DNA of 64,000 nt from Microlunatus kandeliicorticis (GTDB lineage: Bacteria; Actinomycetota; Actinomycetes; Propionibacteriales; Propionibacteriaceae), in contig NZ_JACGWT010000002.1 in NCBI RefSeq assembly GCF_014137855.1, positions 372,001-436,000 of the forward strand. The letters are read 5' to 3'. The translations under genes were made by a program, and so were the position numbers. The notes under the pieces are model-generated. The model was not told the DNA's origin and ran no database searches. It saw nothing but the letters and a program-made list of their open reading frames with translations. Numbering within the stretch: position 1 is the stretch's first letter; each line of letters opens with the position of its first letter. Below, piece by piece: positions 1 to 8,859 of this stretch.

Positions 1-930
1 AACGGCGACCTCGACTTCTACACCGGCGAGATCCCCAACCCGATCAAGACCTTCGTCGACCCGAACCCGCAGCTCAACCACGTCTGGTACGCCCCCAACG
101 GCAGCACCGTGCTGGCACCGAACCTGACCCGCAAGCCGTTCAGCGACGTCCGCTTCCGGGAGGCGATGGCCTACGGCGTGAACAAGCAGCAGGCCTCGCT
201 CAAGGCGACCTACGGCCTGATGCAGGTGGCCAGCCAGTCCGGGCTCACCCTGCCGGCCAAGAAGGATCTGCTGCCTCCGGGCTACGCACTCAACGGCGGG
301 GCGTCGACGATCCTGGCCTACGACCCGGCCAAGGCGAACCAGCTGCTCGACGCGGCCGGCTACACCAAGGGCCCGGACGGCTTCCGCCGCAACCCGGACG
401 GCTCCCCGATCAAGCTGACCTTCGCCGTCCAGGCCGGGTTCATCGACTACCAGGCGGTGGCCGACGAGGTGGTGAGCAACCTGCGGGCGCTCGGGATCGA
501 CATCTCGGTGGTCGCCTCGCAGCCCGACTCGGTCGACGCGCTGAAGAAGACCGGCGACTTCGACATCATGATCAACTACATGGCGGCCGGCTGCGACTAC
601 GTCAACGGGGTCGGTGCCACCCTGGCCACCGCGCAGATCCCGACGAAGACCACCATCCTCGGCAACGTGGAGCGGTACTCGAACCCGACCGTCGACCAGG
701 CGCTCAAGAACCTCAACGGCGAGACCGACCAGGCCAAGGTCAAGGACGAGGTCGGCGTGCTGGTCAACACCATGATGACCCAGTACCCGGTGGTCCCGCT
801 GTTCTACGCCCCGGCCCGGGCGATCTACCGGACCGACAAGGCGGCGGGCTGGCCGAGCGCGGAGGACCCGTACTGCAACCCGCAGGACAACGCCCGGATC
901 TGGATGACCCGGCTGAGCGCGGCGAAGTGA
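1..930 (+). CDS. ABC peptide importer substrate-binding protein, 3' part
   Basis: The reading frame is open from the first base, so the N-terminus, including any lipoprotein signal, lies outside the window; about 309 residues remain. It looks like the C-terminal half of a family 5 (DppA/OppA/NikA-like) extracellular binding protein: stretches such as FSDVRFREAMAYGVNK and YDPAKANQLLDAAGY are typical of that family. It would capture oligopeptides or a related solute outside the membrane and deliver it to the permeases encoded next. The stop is followed after 28 bp by the first permease, with a G-rich ribosome site between, so the genes form one operon. The ligand cannot be predicted from this fragment. 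Confidence 0.9.
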   Translation, partial: NGDLDFYTGEIPNPIKTFVDPNPQLNHVWYAPNGSTVLAPNLTRKPFSDVRFREAMAYGVNKQQASLKATYGLMQVASQSGLTLPAKKDLLPPGYALNGGASTILAYDPAKANQLLDAAGYTKGPDGFRRNPDGSPIKLTFAVQAGFIDYQAVADEVVSNLRALGIDISVVASQPDSVDALKKTGDFDIMINYMAAGCDYVNGVGATLATAQIPTKTTILGNVERYSNPTVDQALKNLNGETDQAKVKDEVGVLVNTMMTQYPVVPLFYAPARAIYRTDKAAGWPSAEDPYCNPQDNARIWMTRLSAAK

Positions 931-958
931 CCGGCGCGGCGAGAAAGGGGATCGAGAG

Positions 959-1948
959 GTGAAGTACTTCCTGCGCAAGGTGGGGTTCTTCGTGCTCACG
1001 CTGTGGGCCGTCGTCACCCTCAACTTCTTCATCCCGCGGCTCCAGCCGGGTGACCCGGCCGAGCTGATGGTGCAGAAGCTGGCCGGCAAGAACGCCCAGC
1101 TCAACCCGGCCCAGGTGGCGGCGATCCGCGACATGCTCGGCACCCCGACCGGGTCGCTGTGGAGCCAGTACTGGCAGTACCTCGGCCAGCTGGCGCACGG
1201 CAACTTCGGTGTCTCCTACACCTACTTCCCGTTCGGCGTGATGCAGGTGATCGGGCAGGCGTTCTGGTGGACGGTCATCCTGGTCACCATCGTCCAGGTG
1301 CTGTCGTTCGGGATCGGGGTGCTGCTCGGCGCGTTCGCGGCCTGGAAGCGCAACGGCCGGTTCGACACCGCGGTCACCCTGGTCTCGACCTTCGTCGGCA
1401 CCCTGCAGCCGTTCTGGATCGCGCTGCTGCTGATCTACGGCCTCGGCTACGGGCTGGGCTGGTTCGCCACCTCGGGCGGGTACGAGGACTCGACGCCCGG
1501 CTTCAACTGGGGCTTCGTCTACGACGCGATCAGCCACGGCTTCCTGCCCGCGCTGACCCTGATGATCGTCACGCCGGTCGGCTGGGTGCTCGGGATGCGC
1601 AACACGATGGTGCTCAACCTGGGCGAGGACTACGTCCGGCTGGCCAAGGCCAAGGGTCTGCCCGACAAGGTGGTCGCGCTGCGCTACGCCGCCCGGAACG
1701 CGCTGCTGCCCAGCGTGACCGGCTTCGCGCTCGCCCTCGGTGGCGTGCTCGGCGGCACGATCCTGGTCGAGACGGTCTTCGACTACCCCGGGCTCGGTCG
1801 GCTGATGGGCGAGGCCGTCGGCTACAAGGACTACCCGATGCTCCAGGCGCTGATGCTGCTCACCGCGGTGGCCACGCTGCTGGCCAACCTCGTCGCCGAC
1901 CTGCTCTACGGCGTGCTCGACCCGCGGGCCCGGAGGGCACAGGCATGA
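959..1948 (+). CDS. ABC peptide importer permease, DppB-like
   Basis: A 329-residue inner-membrane permease starting at GTG, with GAAAGGGG about 10 bp upstream. The N-terminal helix (roughly residues 8-28) is followed by an extracellular stretch containing PGDPAEL, then five more helices. The cytoplasmic coupling loop is visible as EDYVRLAKAKGLPDKVVALRYAARNALLP (about residues 224-252), matching the EAA motif of DppB/OppB proteins, which contacts the ATPase. Length and topology are normal for the family. It pairs with the second permease starting at 2010; the short gap between them is filled by an overlapping 22-codon frame. Confidence 0.93.
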   Translation: MKYFLRKVGFFVLTLWAVVTLNFFIPRLQPGDPAELMVQKLAGKNAQLNPAQVAAIRDMLGTPTGSLWSQYWQYLGQLAHGNFGVSYTYFPFGVMQVIGQAFWWTVILVTIVQVLSFGIGVLLGAFAAWKRNGRFDTAVTLVSTFVGTLQPFWIALLLIYGLGYGLGWFATSGGYEDSTPGFNWGFVYDAISHGFLPALTLMIVTPVGWVLGMRNTMVLNLGEDYVRLAKAKGLPDKVVALRYAARNALLPSVTGFALALGGVLGGTILVETVFDYPGLGRLMGEAVGYKDYPMLQALMLLTAVATLLANLVADLLYGVLDPRARRAQA

Positions 1949-2013
1949 GCGCGGCGCGGGAGCACACCGAGCCGACACAGGAAGCGACAGCTCGACGGGA
2001 GGGGGAACGATGA
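1945..2013 (+). CDS. Possible 22-aa linking peptide between permeases
   Basis: A 22-codon frame starts with an ATG that overlaps the stop of the upstream permease (ATGA) and ends with a TGA that overlaps the ATG of the downstream permease (again ATGA). The peptide is charged (MSAAREHTEP... ending RREGER) and has no hydrophobic segment. The double overlap would allow ribosomes to pass through all three frames by termination-reinitiation, so it may serve only for translational coupling. The downstream permease also has its own G-rich ribosome site at about 1997-2005. I know of no family for the peptide, and chance is a real alternative. Confidence 0.3.
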   Translation: MSAAREHTEPTQEATARREGER

Positions 2014-2936
2014 CGGTGGTGGGCGCCGACCCGATGGCCGAGAGCGCACCCGAGCAGACCGGGGTCGCCGACGGGGCGAAACGGGCCTCCGGCCCCGACC
2101 CCTGGTACAAGATCATCTGGAGCAGCAAGAAGGCCCGGGTGGGGCTGATCGTGCTGGCGATCTACATCCTGGTGGCGATCTTCGCCCCGCTGATCGCGCC
2201 CTACCCGCCGCAGCAGAACACCTTCACCCCGCTGCTCAACGCCTCCTGGTCGCACCCGCTGGGGACCAACACCGGAGGCCAGGACGTGTTCAGCCAGCTG
2301 GTCTACGGCTCCCGGGTCTCGCTGCTCGTCGGCGTGCTCGGCGGCACCCTGGCCACCGCGATCGCGCTGGTGATCGGGCTGATCTCCGGCTACACCGAGG
2401 GCACCATCGTCGACGACGTGCTCAGCTTCCTGACCAACGTCGCGCTGGTCATCCCGGTGCTGCCGTTGATCATCACCCTGGTCGCCTACTCCAACGTCCG
2501 CGGCATCGGGCTGATCGTCGGCGTCATCGCGATCACCTCCTGGGCCGGCGCGGCCCGGGCCAAGCGGGCCCAGATCATCACGCTGCGCAACCGGGACTTC
2601 GTCACCGCGGCGAAGTTCTCCGGCGAGGGTCCGTGGCGGATCGTCTTCTTCGAGATCATGCCCAACATGACCTCGCTGGTCGCCGCCGCCTTCGTCGGCG
2701 CGGCCACCGGGGCGATCGGCGCCGAGGCCGGGCTGGCCGTGCTCGGGCTGGGCAGCAACGACTCGGTCTCCTGGGGCACGATCCTCTACCAGGCCGACGC
2801 GGCCGGCGCGATCAGCCAGGGGCTGTTCGCCTGGGTGTTCGTCCCCGGTCTGGTGCTGGCGGTGCTGATCACCGCGATGTCGTTCATCAACTTCGGTGTG
2901 GACCTGCTGAGCAATCCGCACCTGCGGGAGGGCTGA
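2010..2936 (+). CDS. ABC peptide importer permease, DppC-like
   Basis: A 308-residue permease starting at ATG behind GGGAGGGGG. A hydrophilic N-terminus of about 45 residues precedes the first membrane helix, as is usual for DppC/OppC proteins (OppC_N region). The segment with HPLGTNTGGQDVFSQLVYGSRVSLLVG (about residues 85-110) is a family hallmark. The EAA-type loop reads NRDFVTAAKFSGEGPWRIVFFEIMPNM near residues 195-220; the usual invariant small residues differ slightly. It forms the channel together with the preceding permease. The ATPase gene begins three bases after the stop. Confidence 0.92.
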   Translation: MTVVGADPMAESAPEQTGVADGAKRASGPDPWYKIIWSSKKARVGLIVLAIYILVAIFAPLIAPYPPQQNTFTPLLNASWSHPLGTNTGGQDVFSQLVYGSRVSLLVGVLGGTLATAIALVIGLISGYTEGTIVDDVLSFLTNVALVIPVLPLIITLVAYSNVRGIGLIVGVIAITSWAGAARAKRAQIITLRNRDFVTAAKFSGEGPWRIVFFEIMPNMTSLVAAAFVGAATGAIGAEAGLAVLGLGSNDSVSWGTILYQADAAGAISQGLFAWVFVPGLVLAVLITAMSFINFGVDLLSNPHLREG

Positions 2937-2939
2937 TCC

Positions 2940-4862
2940 GTGACCGCGACCGTGACCACCACCGACCGGGCCGCCACCGGTGGCCCGCTGCTGAGCGTCG
3001 AGCGGCTGTCGGTCCGCTACGAACCCAAGCGGCACGCGCCGACCGAGGCGGTCAGCGACGTCAGCTTCGAGATCCGACCGGGCGAGTTCATCGGCCTGAT
3101 CGGGGAGTCCGGCTCGGGCAAGACCACCCTGGGCACCGCGCTGCTCCGGCTGCTCGAGCGACCGGGCCGGATCAGCGCCGGACGGATCGTCTTCGACGGC
3201 ACCGACATCACCGACCTCCCCGAGGACGACCTGCGTGGGATGCGGTGGACCGAGATCTCCACCGTCTTCCAGTCGAGCATGAACAGCCTCAACCCGGTGC
3301 TCCGCGTGGACGAGCAGTTCCGCGACGTGATCGAGTACCACACCAGGCGGCGCGGCCAGCAGGTCAGCGACCGGATCGACACGCTGTTCGACATGGTGCT
3401 GATCGACCGCCGGTTCCAGCGCTCCTATCCGCACGAGCTGTCCGGCGGGATGCGGCAGCGGATCAACCTGGCCCTCGCGCTGGCCATCGAGCCGCGGTTC
3501 GTGCTGCTCGACGAGCCGACCACCGGTCTCGACGTGGTGGTGCAGAAGTCGATTCTCGACAACATCCGCCGGCTGCAGGCCGAGCTCGGCTTCGCCGTGC
3601 TGTTCATCAGCCACGACATCGGCACGGTGCTCGACCTCTCCGACCGGATCCTGGTGATGTACGGCGGCCGGATCGTCGAGCAGCAGCGGGCGCGTGACCT
3701 GCTGGCCGACCCGCTGCACCCGTACACGAAGGGGCTGCTCGGGTCGTACGGCGATCCGCGGGCGGAGACGGTGACGATCACCTACGTCCCGGGGCGGCCG
3801 CCGGACCTCACCGCCGGCTACACCGGCTGCGCGTTCGCGCCGCGGTGCCCGGAGGCGATCGCCGGCTGCCGCAGCGTCGAGCCGCCGCTGCTGCGACTCG
3901 GTGAGCACGGCGGCGAGGCCGCTTGTCACGTGGCCGCGCTGCAGCGTGGTCAGGGCGAGCGGAGCGGGGTCGGCACCGAGGAGGTCGGCCCGGTGGTCCG
4001 CGGCTTCGCCGGACCGCAGTTCGTCAAGACCGCCGAGGACGAGCGGTCACTGCACGACCGCGAGGTGCTGCTCTCGGTCGACGCGGTGAGCAAGACCTAC
4101 CTGCGTCGTCGCGGGCTCGGCACGACCCGCACCGAGGCGGTCCGGGACGCGTCCTTCGTGCTGCGCAAAGGGGCGGTCACCGCGCTGGTCGGTCAGAGCG
4201 GCAGCGGCAAGTCGACGCTGGCGCGGATGATCACCGGCGTCGAGTCGCCGAGCACCGGCTCGGTCACCTTCCACGGCGAGCAGGGATCGTTCGCGGTCGG
4301 CAGCCGGCGCGGGCGGTCGCTGCGCGACTACCGCAGTCACGTCCAGATGGTGTTCCAGGACCCGTACAGCGCGCTCAACCCCACCAAGACCCTCGGGTAC
4401 ATCCTCAGCCGTCCGCTGGCCAACTACCGCGGGCTGCGGGGCGCCGAGGCCCGCCGGGCGGTGCTCGAGCTGCTCGAGACCGTGGCCCTGACGCCGGCCG
4501 AGCGCTACATCGACCGGTTCGGCTACGAGCTGTCCGGCGGTCAGCGGCAGCGGGTGGTGATCGCCCGGGCGCTCGCCGTCGAGCCCGAGCTGATCATCGC
4601 CGACGAACCGATCGCGAGCCTGGACGTCTCGATCCGGGCCGAGATCCTCGAACTGCTCAACAGCCTGGTCCGCGACCGCGGGGTGACGATCCTCTACATC
4701 ACCCACGACCTGCTCAGTGCCCGGATGATCGCCGACGACGTGGTGGTGCTCAACCAGGGCCGGGTGGTGGAGCAGGGGCCGGCGCTCGAGGTGATCCGGA
4801 ACCCGCAGGACGACTACACCCGGCTGCTGCTCGACGCGGTGCCCAACCCGACGGCCGGCTGA
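2940..4862 (+). CDS. Fused double ABC ATPase, DppD-DppF type
   Basis: A 640-residue protein carrying two complete nucleotide-binding domains. Domain 1 (about residues 17-270) has Walker A GESGSGKTT, signature LSGGM, Walker B FVLLDEPTTGLD, and the oligopeptide C-terminal extension with its cysteines (CAFAPRCPEAIAGC). Domain 2 (about 380-625) has Walker A GQSGSGKST, signature LSGGQ and Walker B LIIADEPIASLD. In many bacteria these are two genes; here a linker of about 50 residues joins them. The protein powers the importer encoded just upstream and starts at GTG three bases after the permease stop. Walker A, signature and Walker B are intact in both halves. Confidence 0.93.
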   Translation: MTATVTTTDRAATGGPLLSVERLSVRYEPKRHAPTEAVSDVSFEIRPGEFIGLIGESGSGKTTLGTALLRLLERPGRISAGRIVFDGTDITDLPEDDLRGMRWTEISTVFQSSMNSLNPVLRVDEQFRDVIEYHTRRRGQQVSDRIDTLFDMVLIDRRFQRSYPHELSGGMRQRINLALALAIEPRFVLLDEPTTGLDVVVQKSILDNIRRLQAELGFAVLFISHDIGTVLDLSDRILVMYGGRIVEQQRARDLLADPLHPYTKGLLGSYGDPRAETVTITYVPGRPPDLTAGYTGCAFAPRCPEAIAGCRSVEPPLLRLGEHGGEAACHVAALQRGQGERSGVGTEEVGPVVRGFAGPQFVKTAEDERSLHDREVLLSVDAVSKTYLRRRGLGTTRTEAVRDASFVLRKGAVTALVGQSGSGKSTLARMITGVESPSTGSVTFHGEQGSFAVGSRRGRSLRDYRSHVQMVFQDPYSALNPTKTLGYILSRPLANYRGLRGAEARRAVLELLETVALTPAERYIDRFGYELSGGQRQRVVIARALAVEPELIIADEPIASLDVSIRAEILELLNSLVRDRGVTILYITHDLLSARMIADDVVVLNQGRVVEQGPALEVIRNPQDDYTRLLLDAVPNPTAG

Positions 4863-4923
4863 CCCACCGGCCGACAGGGCCGCGCTGGCCTCCTGACCTC
4901 GCGTTCCGACGCGTGGCCCCGGG

Positions 4924-4957
4924 GCCGCCCGACCGGCTCAGCGGACGGTCGGGCGGC
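4924..4957 (+). terminator. Hairpin after ABC importer operon
   Basis: A perfect 12-bp inverted repeat, GCCGCCCGACCG and its complement, with a 10-nt loop, lies 62 bp after the last ATPase codon. There is no T-run, which is usual in such G+C-rich DNA. It probably ends the importer transcript. Confidence 0.6.
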
Positions 4958-5000
4958 TCGACGGGTGGTCCCTGCCGGTGCGCTTGCGGGCGGCCGGTGC

Positions 5001-5048
5001 CGGGGACGCGATCTCCCCCTGCGGCCCCGGCCCGCGATCGCGTCCCCG
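5001..5048. repeat. Inverted repeat in the 4863-5290 intergenic stretch
   Basis: A 13-bp perfect inverted repeat (CGGGGACGCGATC / GATCGCGTCCCCG) with a 22-nt loop. The whole stretch 4863-5290 holds no convincing gene: plus-strand frames run through it but resemble nothing and merely extend the aldo/keto reductase frame upstream. Besides the two hairpins I see no promoter I would defend. Confidence 0.5.
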
Positions 5049-5290
5049 ACCGACGGTCCGGCCCCGGAGCGGTGGGCCCGGACGGTCGTTGGCGACGTCC
5101 TCATTCCACTCCGCAGCCGGCTCTGCGGCGTCGGACCGGCGGGCGAACCGCGTCGGCGCGGTTCAGCCGAACGGGTGAGTATCAGCAGGCGGCGTCGGCG
5201 ATCGTTGCGGCGATTCATCGGCGCGACTGGTCAATCCGAGCACGATTCCCTGTTGGATTTCGATCGGTCGGCGCGCCAGGGTTGGAAGCT

Positions 5291-6274
5291 ATGGAGTACA
5301 CGCATCTCGGCCGTACCGGCCTGTCCGTCTCCCGGCTGTGCCTGGGCACGATGAACTTCGGTCCGCACACCGACGAGCCGACCAGCCACGGCATCATGGA
5401 CACCGCCCACGACCAGGGCATCAACTTCTTCGACACCGCCAACGTCTACGGCCGCCAGGTGAGCACCGGCCGGACCGAGGAGATCATCGGCAACTGGTTC
5501 GCGACCGGCGGGGGCCGCCGCGAGAAGACCGTGATCGCCACCAAGGTCTACGGCGATCTCCCGGGCGAGGGCCACGACGAGAAGTGGCCGAACAGCGGCA
5601 AGCTCTCCGCGCTGAACATCCGCCGCGCGCTCGACAAGAGCCTGCAGCGCCTGCAGACCGACTACATCGACCTGTACCAGTTCCACCACGTCGACCGGGC
5701 CACCCCCTGGGACGAGATCTGGCAGGCCATGGAGACCGCGGTCGCGCAGGGCAAGGTGCTCTACGTCGGCTCGTCGAACTTCGCCGGCTGGCACATCGCG
5801 CAGGCGCAGGCCGCCGCGGAGAAGCGCAACTTCCTCGGTCTGGTCAGCGAGCAGTCGATCTACAACCTGCTCAAGCGCGAGGTCGAGTCCGACCTGATCC
5901 CGGCCGCCGAGTTTTACGGCCTGGGCATCATCCCGTGGAGCCCGCTGCAGGGCGGTCTGCTCGGTGGCGTCCTCAAGAAGGAGGCCGAGGGGTTGCGGCG
6001 CAACGACCGCAGCGAGGAGCTCGAGCGCAACCGTGCCGCCATCGAGGGCTACGAGCAGCTCGCCGACGACCTCGGGGTCGGTGCCGGCACCCTGGGCCTG
6101 GCCTGGCTGCTGCACCAGCGTTCGGTGACCGCGCCGATCATCGGCCCGCGGACCCCCGACCAGCTGGACACCGCGCTGGCCGCGGTCGACCTCAAGCTCG
6201 AGCAGAGCACCCTCGACAAGCTCGACGAGCTGTTCCCGGGCCGCAAGCCGTCGCCGGAGGACTACGCATGGTGA
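5291..6274 (+). CDS. Aldo/keto reductase
   Basis: A 327-residue NAD(P)H-dependent oxidoreductase of the AKR superfamily. The frame is open far upstream, but homology begins at MEYTHLGRTGLSVSRLCLGTM, so I place the start at this ATG. The catalytic tetrad is visible: Asp and Tyr in FFDTANVYG, Lys in VIATKVYG and His in YQFHHVD. The C-terminal cofactor region (IIPWSPLQGGLLGG, IIGPRTPDQL) is intact. It probably reduces sugar-derived or xenobiotic carbonyls; the substrate is not readable. The stop overlaps the start of a second AKR gene, so the two are coupled. Confidence 0.92.
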   Translation: MEYTHLGRTGLSVSRLCLGTMNFGPHTDEPTSHGIMDTAHDQGINFFDTANVYGRQVSTGRTEEIIGNWFATGGGRREKTVIATKVYGDLPGEGHDEKWPNSGKLSALNIRRALDKSLQRLQTDYIDLYQFHHVDRATPWDEIWQAMETAVAQGKVLYVGSSNFAGWHIAQAQAAAEKRNFLGLVSEQSIYNLLKREVESDLIPAAEFYGLGIIPWSPLQGGLLGGVLKKEAEGLRRNDRSEELERNRAAIEGYEQLADDLGVGAGTLGLAWLLHQRSVTAPIIGPRTPDQLDTALAAVDLKLEQSTLDKLDELFPGRKPSPEDYAW

Positions 6275-7137
6275 GCGCGACCCGCACCCTCGGCGACCGC
6301 CAGGTCAGCCCGATCGGTCTCGGCGGGATGCCGATGTCGATCGAGGGCCGGCCGGACCGTGAGCGCTCGATCGCCACGATCCACGCCGCACTCGACGCCG
6401 GTGTCACCCTGATCGACACCGCCGACGCCTACCACTGGCACGCCGACGAGGTCGGGCACAACGAGACGCTGATCGCCGAGGCGCTGGGCAGCTGGGGTGG
6501 CGACGCCTCGAGCGTCCTGGTGGCCACCAAGGGCGGGCACCTGCGTCCGGGCGACGGCAGCTGGACCCAGAACGGCCACCCGGACCACCTCAAGCAGGCG
6601 GCGCGCGAGTCGGCCCGCCGGCTCGGGGTCGACGCGGTCGGTCTCTACCAGTTCCACCGGCCTGACCCGGACGTCCCGTACGCCGAGTCGGTCGGGGCGC
6701 TCGCCGAGCTGCTCGACGAGGGCGTGATCCAGCTGGCCGGCATCTCGAACGCCGACCCGGACCAGATCCGCGAGGCCCAGCAGGTGCTCGGCGGCCGGCT
6801 GGCCTCGGTGCAGAACCAGTTCAGCCCGGCGTTCCGGACCAGCGAGCCCGAGCTCGAGCTCTGCGCCGAGCTCGGCATCGCGTTCCTGCCGTGGAGCCCG
6901 CTCGGCGGGATCACCAACGCGGCCGGGCTGGGCGAGAAGTTCGCCCCGTTCGCCGAGGTGGCGCAGCAGCACGGCGTCACGCCGCAGGTCGTCTGCCTCG
7001 CCTGGCAGATGGCCCTCGCCGACGTGGTCATCCCGATCCCGGGTTCGTCCCGGCCGGAGACGATCCGCGACTCGGTGACCGCCGCCGACCTCGAGCTCTC
7101 CGCCGAGGAGCTGGCGACCCTGAGCCAGGCCGGCTGA
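6268..7137 (+). CDS. Aldo/keto reductase, second
   Basis: A 289-residue AKR, shorter than its upstream neighbour, starting at ATG 6268 (or GTG 6271) within the last codons of the previous gene. The tetrad residues are present: Asp in LIDTADAY, Tyr in the same segment, Lys in VATKGGH and His in YQFHRPD. NAD(P)-binding elements FLPWSPLGG and IPIPGSSRPETI follow near the C-terminus. The two proteins share only family-level similarity, so they are not a recent duplication. A strong hairpin follows after 24 bp, closing the two-gene operon. Confidence 0.92.
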   Translation: MVSATRTLGDRQVSPIGLGGMPMSIEGRPDRERSIATIHAALDAGVTLIDTADAYHWHADEVGHNETLIAEALGSWGGDASSVLVATKGGHLRPGDGSWTQNGHPDHLKQAARESARRLGVDAVGLYQFHRPDPDVPYAESVGALAELLDEGVIQLAGISNADPDQIREAQQVLGGRLASVQNQFSPAFRTSEPELELCAELGIAFLPWSPLGGITNAAGLGEKFAPFAEVAQQHGVTPQVVCLAWQMALADVVIPIPGSSRPETIRDSVTAADLELSAEELATLSQAG

Positions 7138-7160
7138 TCCCGGCCTGAGCACGACGTCGA

Positions 7161-7190
7161 GACCGGGCCGGTCATCACCGGCCCGGTCTT
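7161..7190 (+). terminator. Terminator of the aldo/keto reductase operon
   Basis: A perfect 12-bp stem (GACCGGGCCGGT / ACCGGCCCGGTC) with the tetraloop CATC, followed by TT. It is placed just after the second reductase and before the promoter of the next gene. Confidence 0.8.
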
Positions 7191-7226
7191 GCCGTCCTCC
7201 CAGCCGGACGGGCTTAGCGTCCGGTC

Positions 7227-7856
7227 GTGACCGCGAGAACACGTCTGCTGATCGCCGTGGCCGTCGGCCTCGTCGCCGGGGTGCTGGTGGCGACCCTGGT
7301 CGACGCCCCGCTCGGGGTGCTGGTCGGCATCGCCGCGGTCGAGGGCACCTTCACCGTGCTGGGCTGGGTGAAGCTCTGGCCGCTGGACTCCGACGAGACC
7401 TGGCGCTGGGTGACCCGCGAGGACTTCCGCCCGCGGGTCGGCGAGCTGCTGGTGGTGATCTGCGCGCTGGCCGGCCTGCTCGGGATCGCGGTGCTGATCG
7501 GTCTCGGGCACTCCTCGACCAAGTCGGTCGCCGCGGCGGTCGCCCTGATCGGTGTGTTCCTCGGCTGGGCCGCGCTGCACCAGATGTACGCGGCCCGCTA
7601 TGCCCACCTCTACTACGCGGGCGAGGAGGGCGGGATCGACTTCAACGCGAAACCGGAGCACAGCTTCCACCCGTGCTTCCGCGACTTCTTCTACTTCAGC
7701 TACAACCTCGGGATGACCTACCAGGTCTCCGACACCGGGGTCTCGAGCCCGGCCATCCGGGCCGTGGTTCTGCGGCACTGCCTGCTCAGCTACCTGTTCG
7801 GGACGGTGGTGCTCGCGTCCACGATCAACCTGGTGGCCGGGCTGGTCACCAACTGA
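7227..7856 (+). CDS. DUF1345 integral membrane protein
   Basis: A 209-residue membrane protein with about five helices. It fits DUF1345: the segment [53 protein letters not shown] is that family's signature region. The function of the family is unknown. The GTG start is supported by a -10-like TAGCGT exactly six bases before it and no Shine-Dalgarno sequence, so the mRNA is probably leaderless. The gene is monocistronic, with a terminator before it and a palindrome between it and the convergent hydrolase gene. Confidence 0.85.
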   Translation: MTARTRLLIAVAVGLVAGVLVATLVDAPLGVLVGIAAVEGTFTVLGWVKLWPLDSDETWRWVTREDFRPRVGELLVVICALAGLLGIAVLIGLGHSSTKSVAAAVALIGVFLGWAALHQMYAARYAHLYYAGEEGGIDFNAKPEHSFHPCFRDFFYFSYNLGMTYQVSDTGVSSPAIRAVVLRHCLLSYLFGTVVLASTINLVAGLVTN

Positions 7857-7866
7857 GCGGCAGGCG

Positions 7867-7942
7867 CCGGTAAATCGTGCGGCTCGACGGCGGGTCACCC
7901 GCGTTGCCGGGGCGCCCGCCGCATCGAGCCGCAGCACTCACC
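7867..7942. repeat. REP-like palindrome, copy 1
   Basis: An imperfect palindrome with outer arms around GCGGCTCGA and TCGAGCCGC, sitting between two convergent genes and reaching the last codons of the hydrolase. Its left end (CCGGTAAATCGTGCGGCTCGA) matches the left end of the palindrome at 8758 (CCGGTAGATCACGCGGCTCGA) at most positions. It may act as a bidirectional terminator. Confidence 0.6.
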
Positions 7943-8687
7943 GCGATCCGCCGCGCAGCGTCCGGCCGAACAACGCCTCGAGCTCGCGGAAGTGCCGCTC
8001 GGCAGCCTCCTCGTGGTAGCTCGAGGTGTCGGCCATCGAATAGCCGTGCGGCGCGCCGGGGAAGATCTCGTTGGTGTGCGGGCGGCCGGCGTCGCGCAGT
8101 GCCTGGCCGAGCGCCTCGACCGCCTCGGGCGGCATCGACCGGTCCTGGTCGGCGTGGCCGAAGGCGAAGGCGGCGTTGCTCGCCGCCACCGCCAGGTGCG
8201 GGCTGTCGGATTCGTCGGTGACCAGGCCGCCGCCGTGCCACCCGCCGACCGCGGCGACCCAGTCCGGGTACCAGCCCGCGGTGCGGACGGCCAGCCGGGC
8301 GCCCATGCAGTAGCCGGTGGTGCCGATCGCGCCGTCGCCCGCGTGCTCGGAGAGGGTGCGCACCCACGCCTCGGCGTCCGGCTGGGCCTTGTCGGGGGTC
8401 AGCCCGCCAACCCGGCCCATCACCCCGGAGGCGAAGAACGCCTCGCGGCCGCCCTCCTCGCGCAGGTCGCCCTTCGGGGCCAGCTCGTCGGCCGACCCGT
8501 CGCGGTAGAAGACGTGCGGGGCCAGCACCACGTACCCCCAGCCGGCGATCCGGTCGGCCATGGTCTCGATCTGCGGCCGCAGCCCGATCGCGTCGACGTA
8601 GAAGAGGACACCGGGGGCGCCCGCCTGCCCGGTCACATACGCCTCGGCGGTGCCGTCGGCGGTCTCGATCTGAATCCGTTCACCCAT
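7938..8687 (-). CDS. Dienelactone hydrolase family protein
   Basis: A 249-residue alpha/beta hydrolase with the nucleophile elbow GYCMG (Cys127), Asp180 in FGHADQD and His214 in APHGYS, the Cys-Asp-His triad of dienelactone hydrolases. These enzymes open lactone rings in chlorocatechol breakdown, but many actinobacterial members are general esterases. I chose ATG 8687 because a -10-like TACAGT lies seven bases before it, fitting leaderless expression; a GTG at 8705 is possible. The gene stands alone between two related palindromes, with no catechol-pathway gene beside it. Confidence 0.88.
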   Translation of the reverse strand: MGERIQIETADGTAEAYVTGQAGAPGVLFYVDAIGLRPQIETMADRIAGWGYVVLAPHVFYRDGSADELAPKGDLREEGGREAFFASGVMGRVGGLTPDKAQPDAEAWVRTLSEHAGDGAIGTTGYCMGARLAVRTAGWYPDWVAAVGGWHGGGLVTDESDSPHLAVAASNAAFAFGHADQDRSMPPEAVEALGQALRDAGRPHTNEIFPGAPHGYSMADTSSYHEEAAERHFRELEALFGRTLRGGSR

Positions 8688-8757
8688 GCCGCGGACTGTA
8701 CGCACGACGCCTGGCAGTCTGCTGCGAGGGGCAGGGGCCTCGGCTCGGCCCCGGATC

Positions 8758-8835
8758 CCGGTAGATCACGCGGCTCGACGGCCGGGAACGCGCGCCGCTC
8801 GGCTCCTGCGGGTCTCGAGCCGCAGGATCTACCGG
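8758..8835. repeat. REP-like palindrome, copy 2
   Basis: An inverted repeat with 21-bp arms, only two mismatches apart, centred near 8796: the left arm begins CCGGTAGATC and the right arm ends GATCTACCGG. It lies 25 bp downstream of the LysR gene and 70 bp upstream of the hydrolase gene, both on the minus strand, so it probably ends the LysR transcript. It is related to the palindrome at 7867. Confidence 0.65.
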
Positions 8836-8859
8836 GGACTCAGACGACCGCGGTGTGGC

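Noticed and set aside
3923-5290. Long N-terminal extension of the first aldo/keto reductase
   Set aside because: It has no homology, contains the importer terminator hairpin and overlaps the ATPase gene; the AKR fold begins at 5291.
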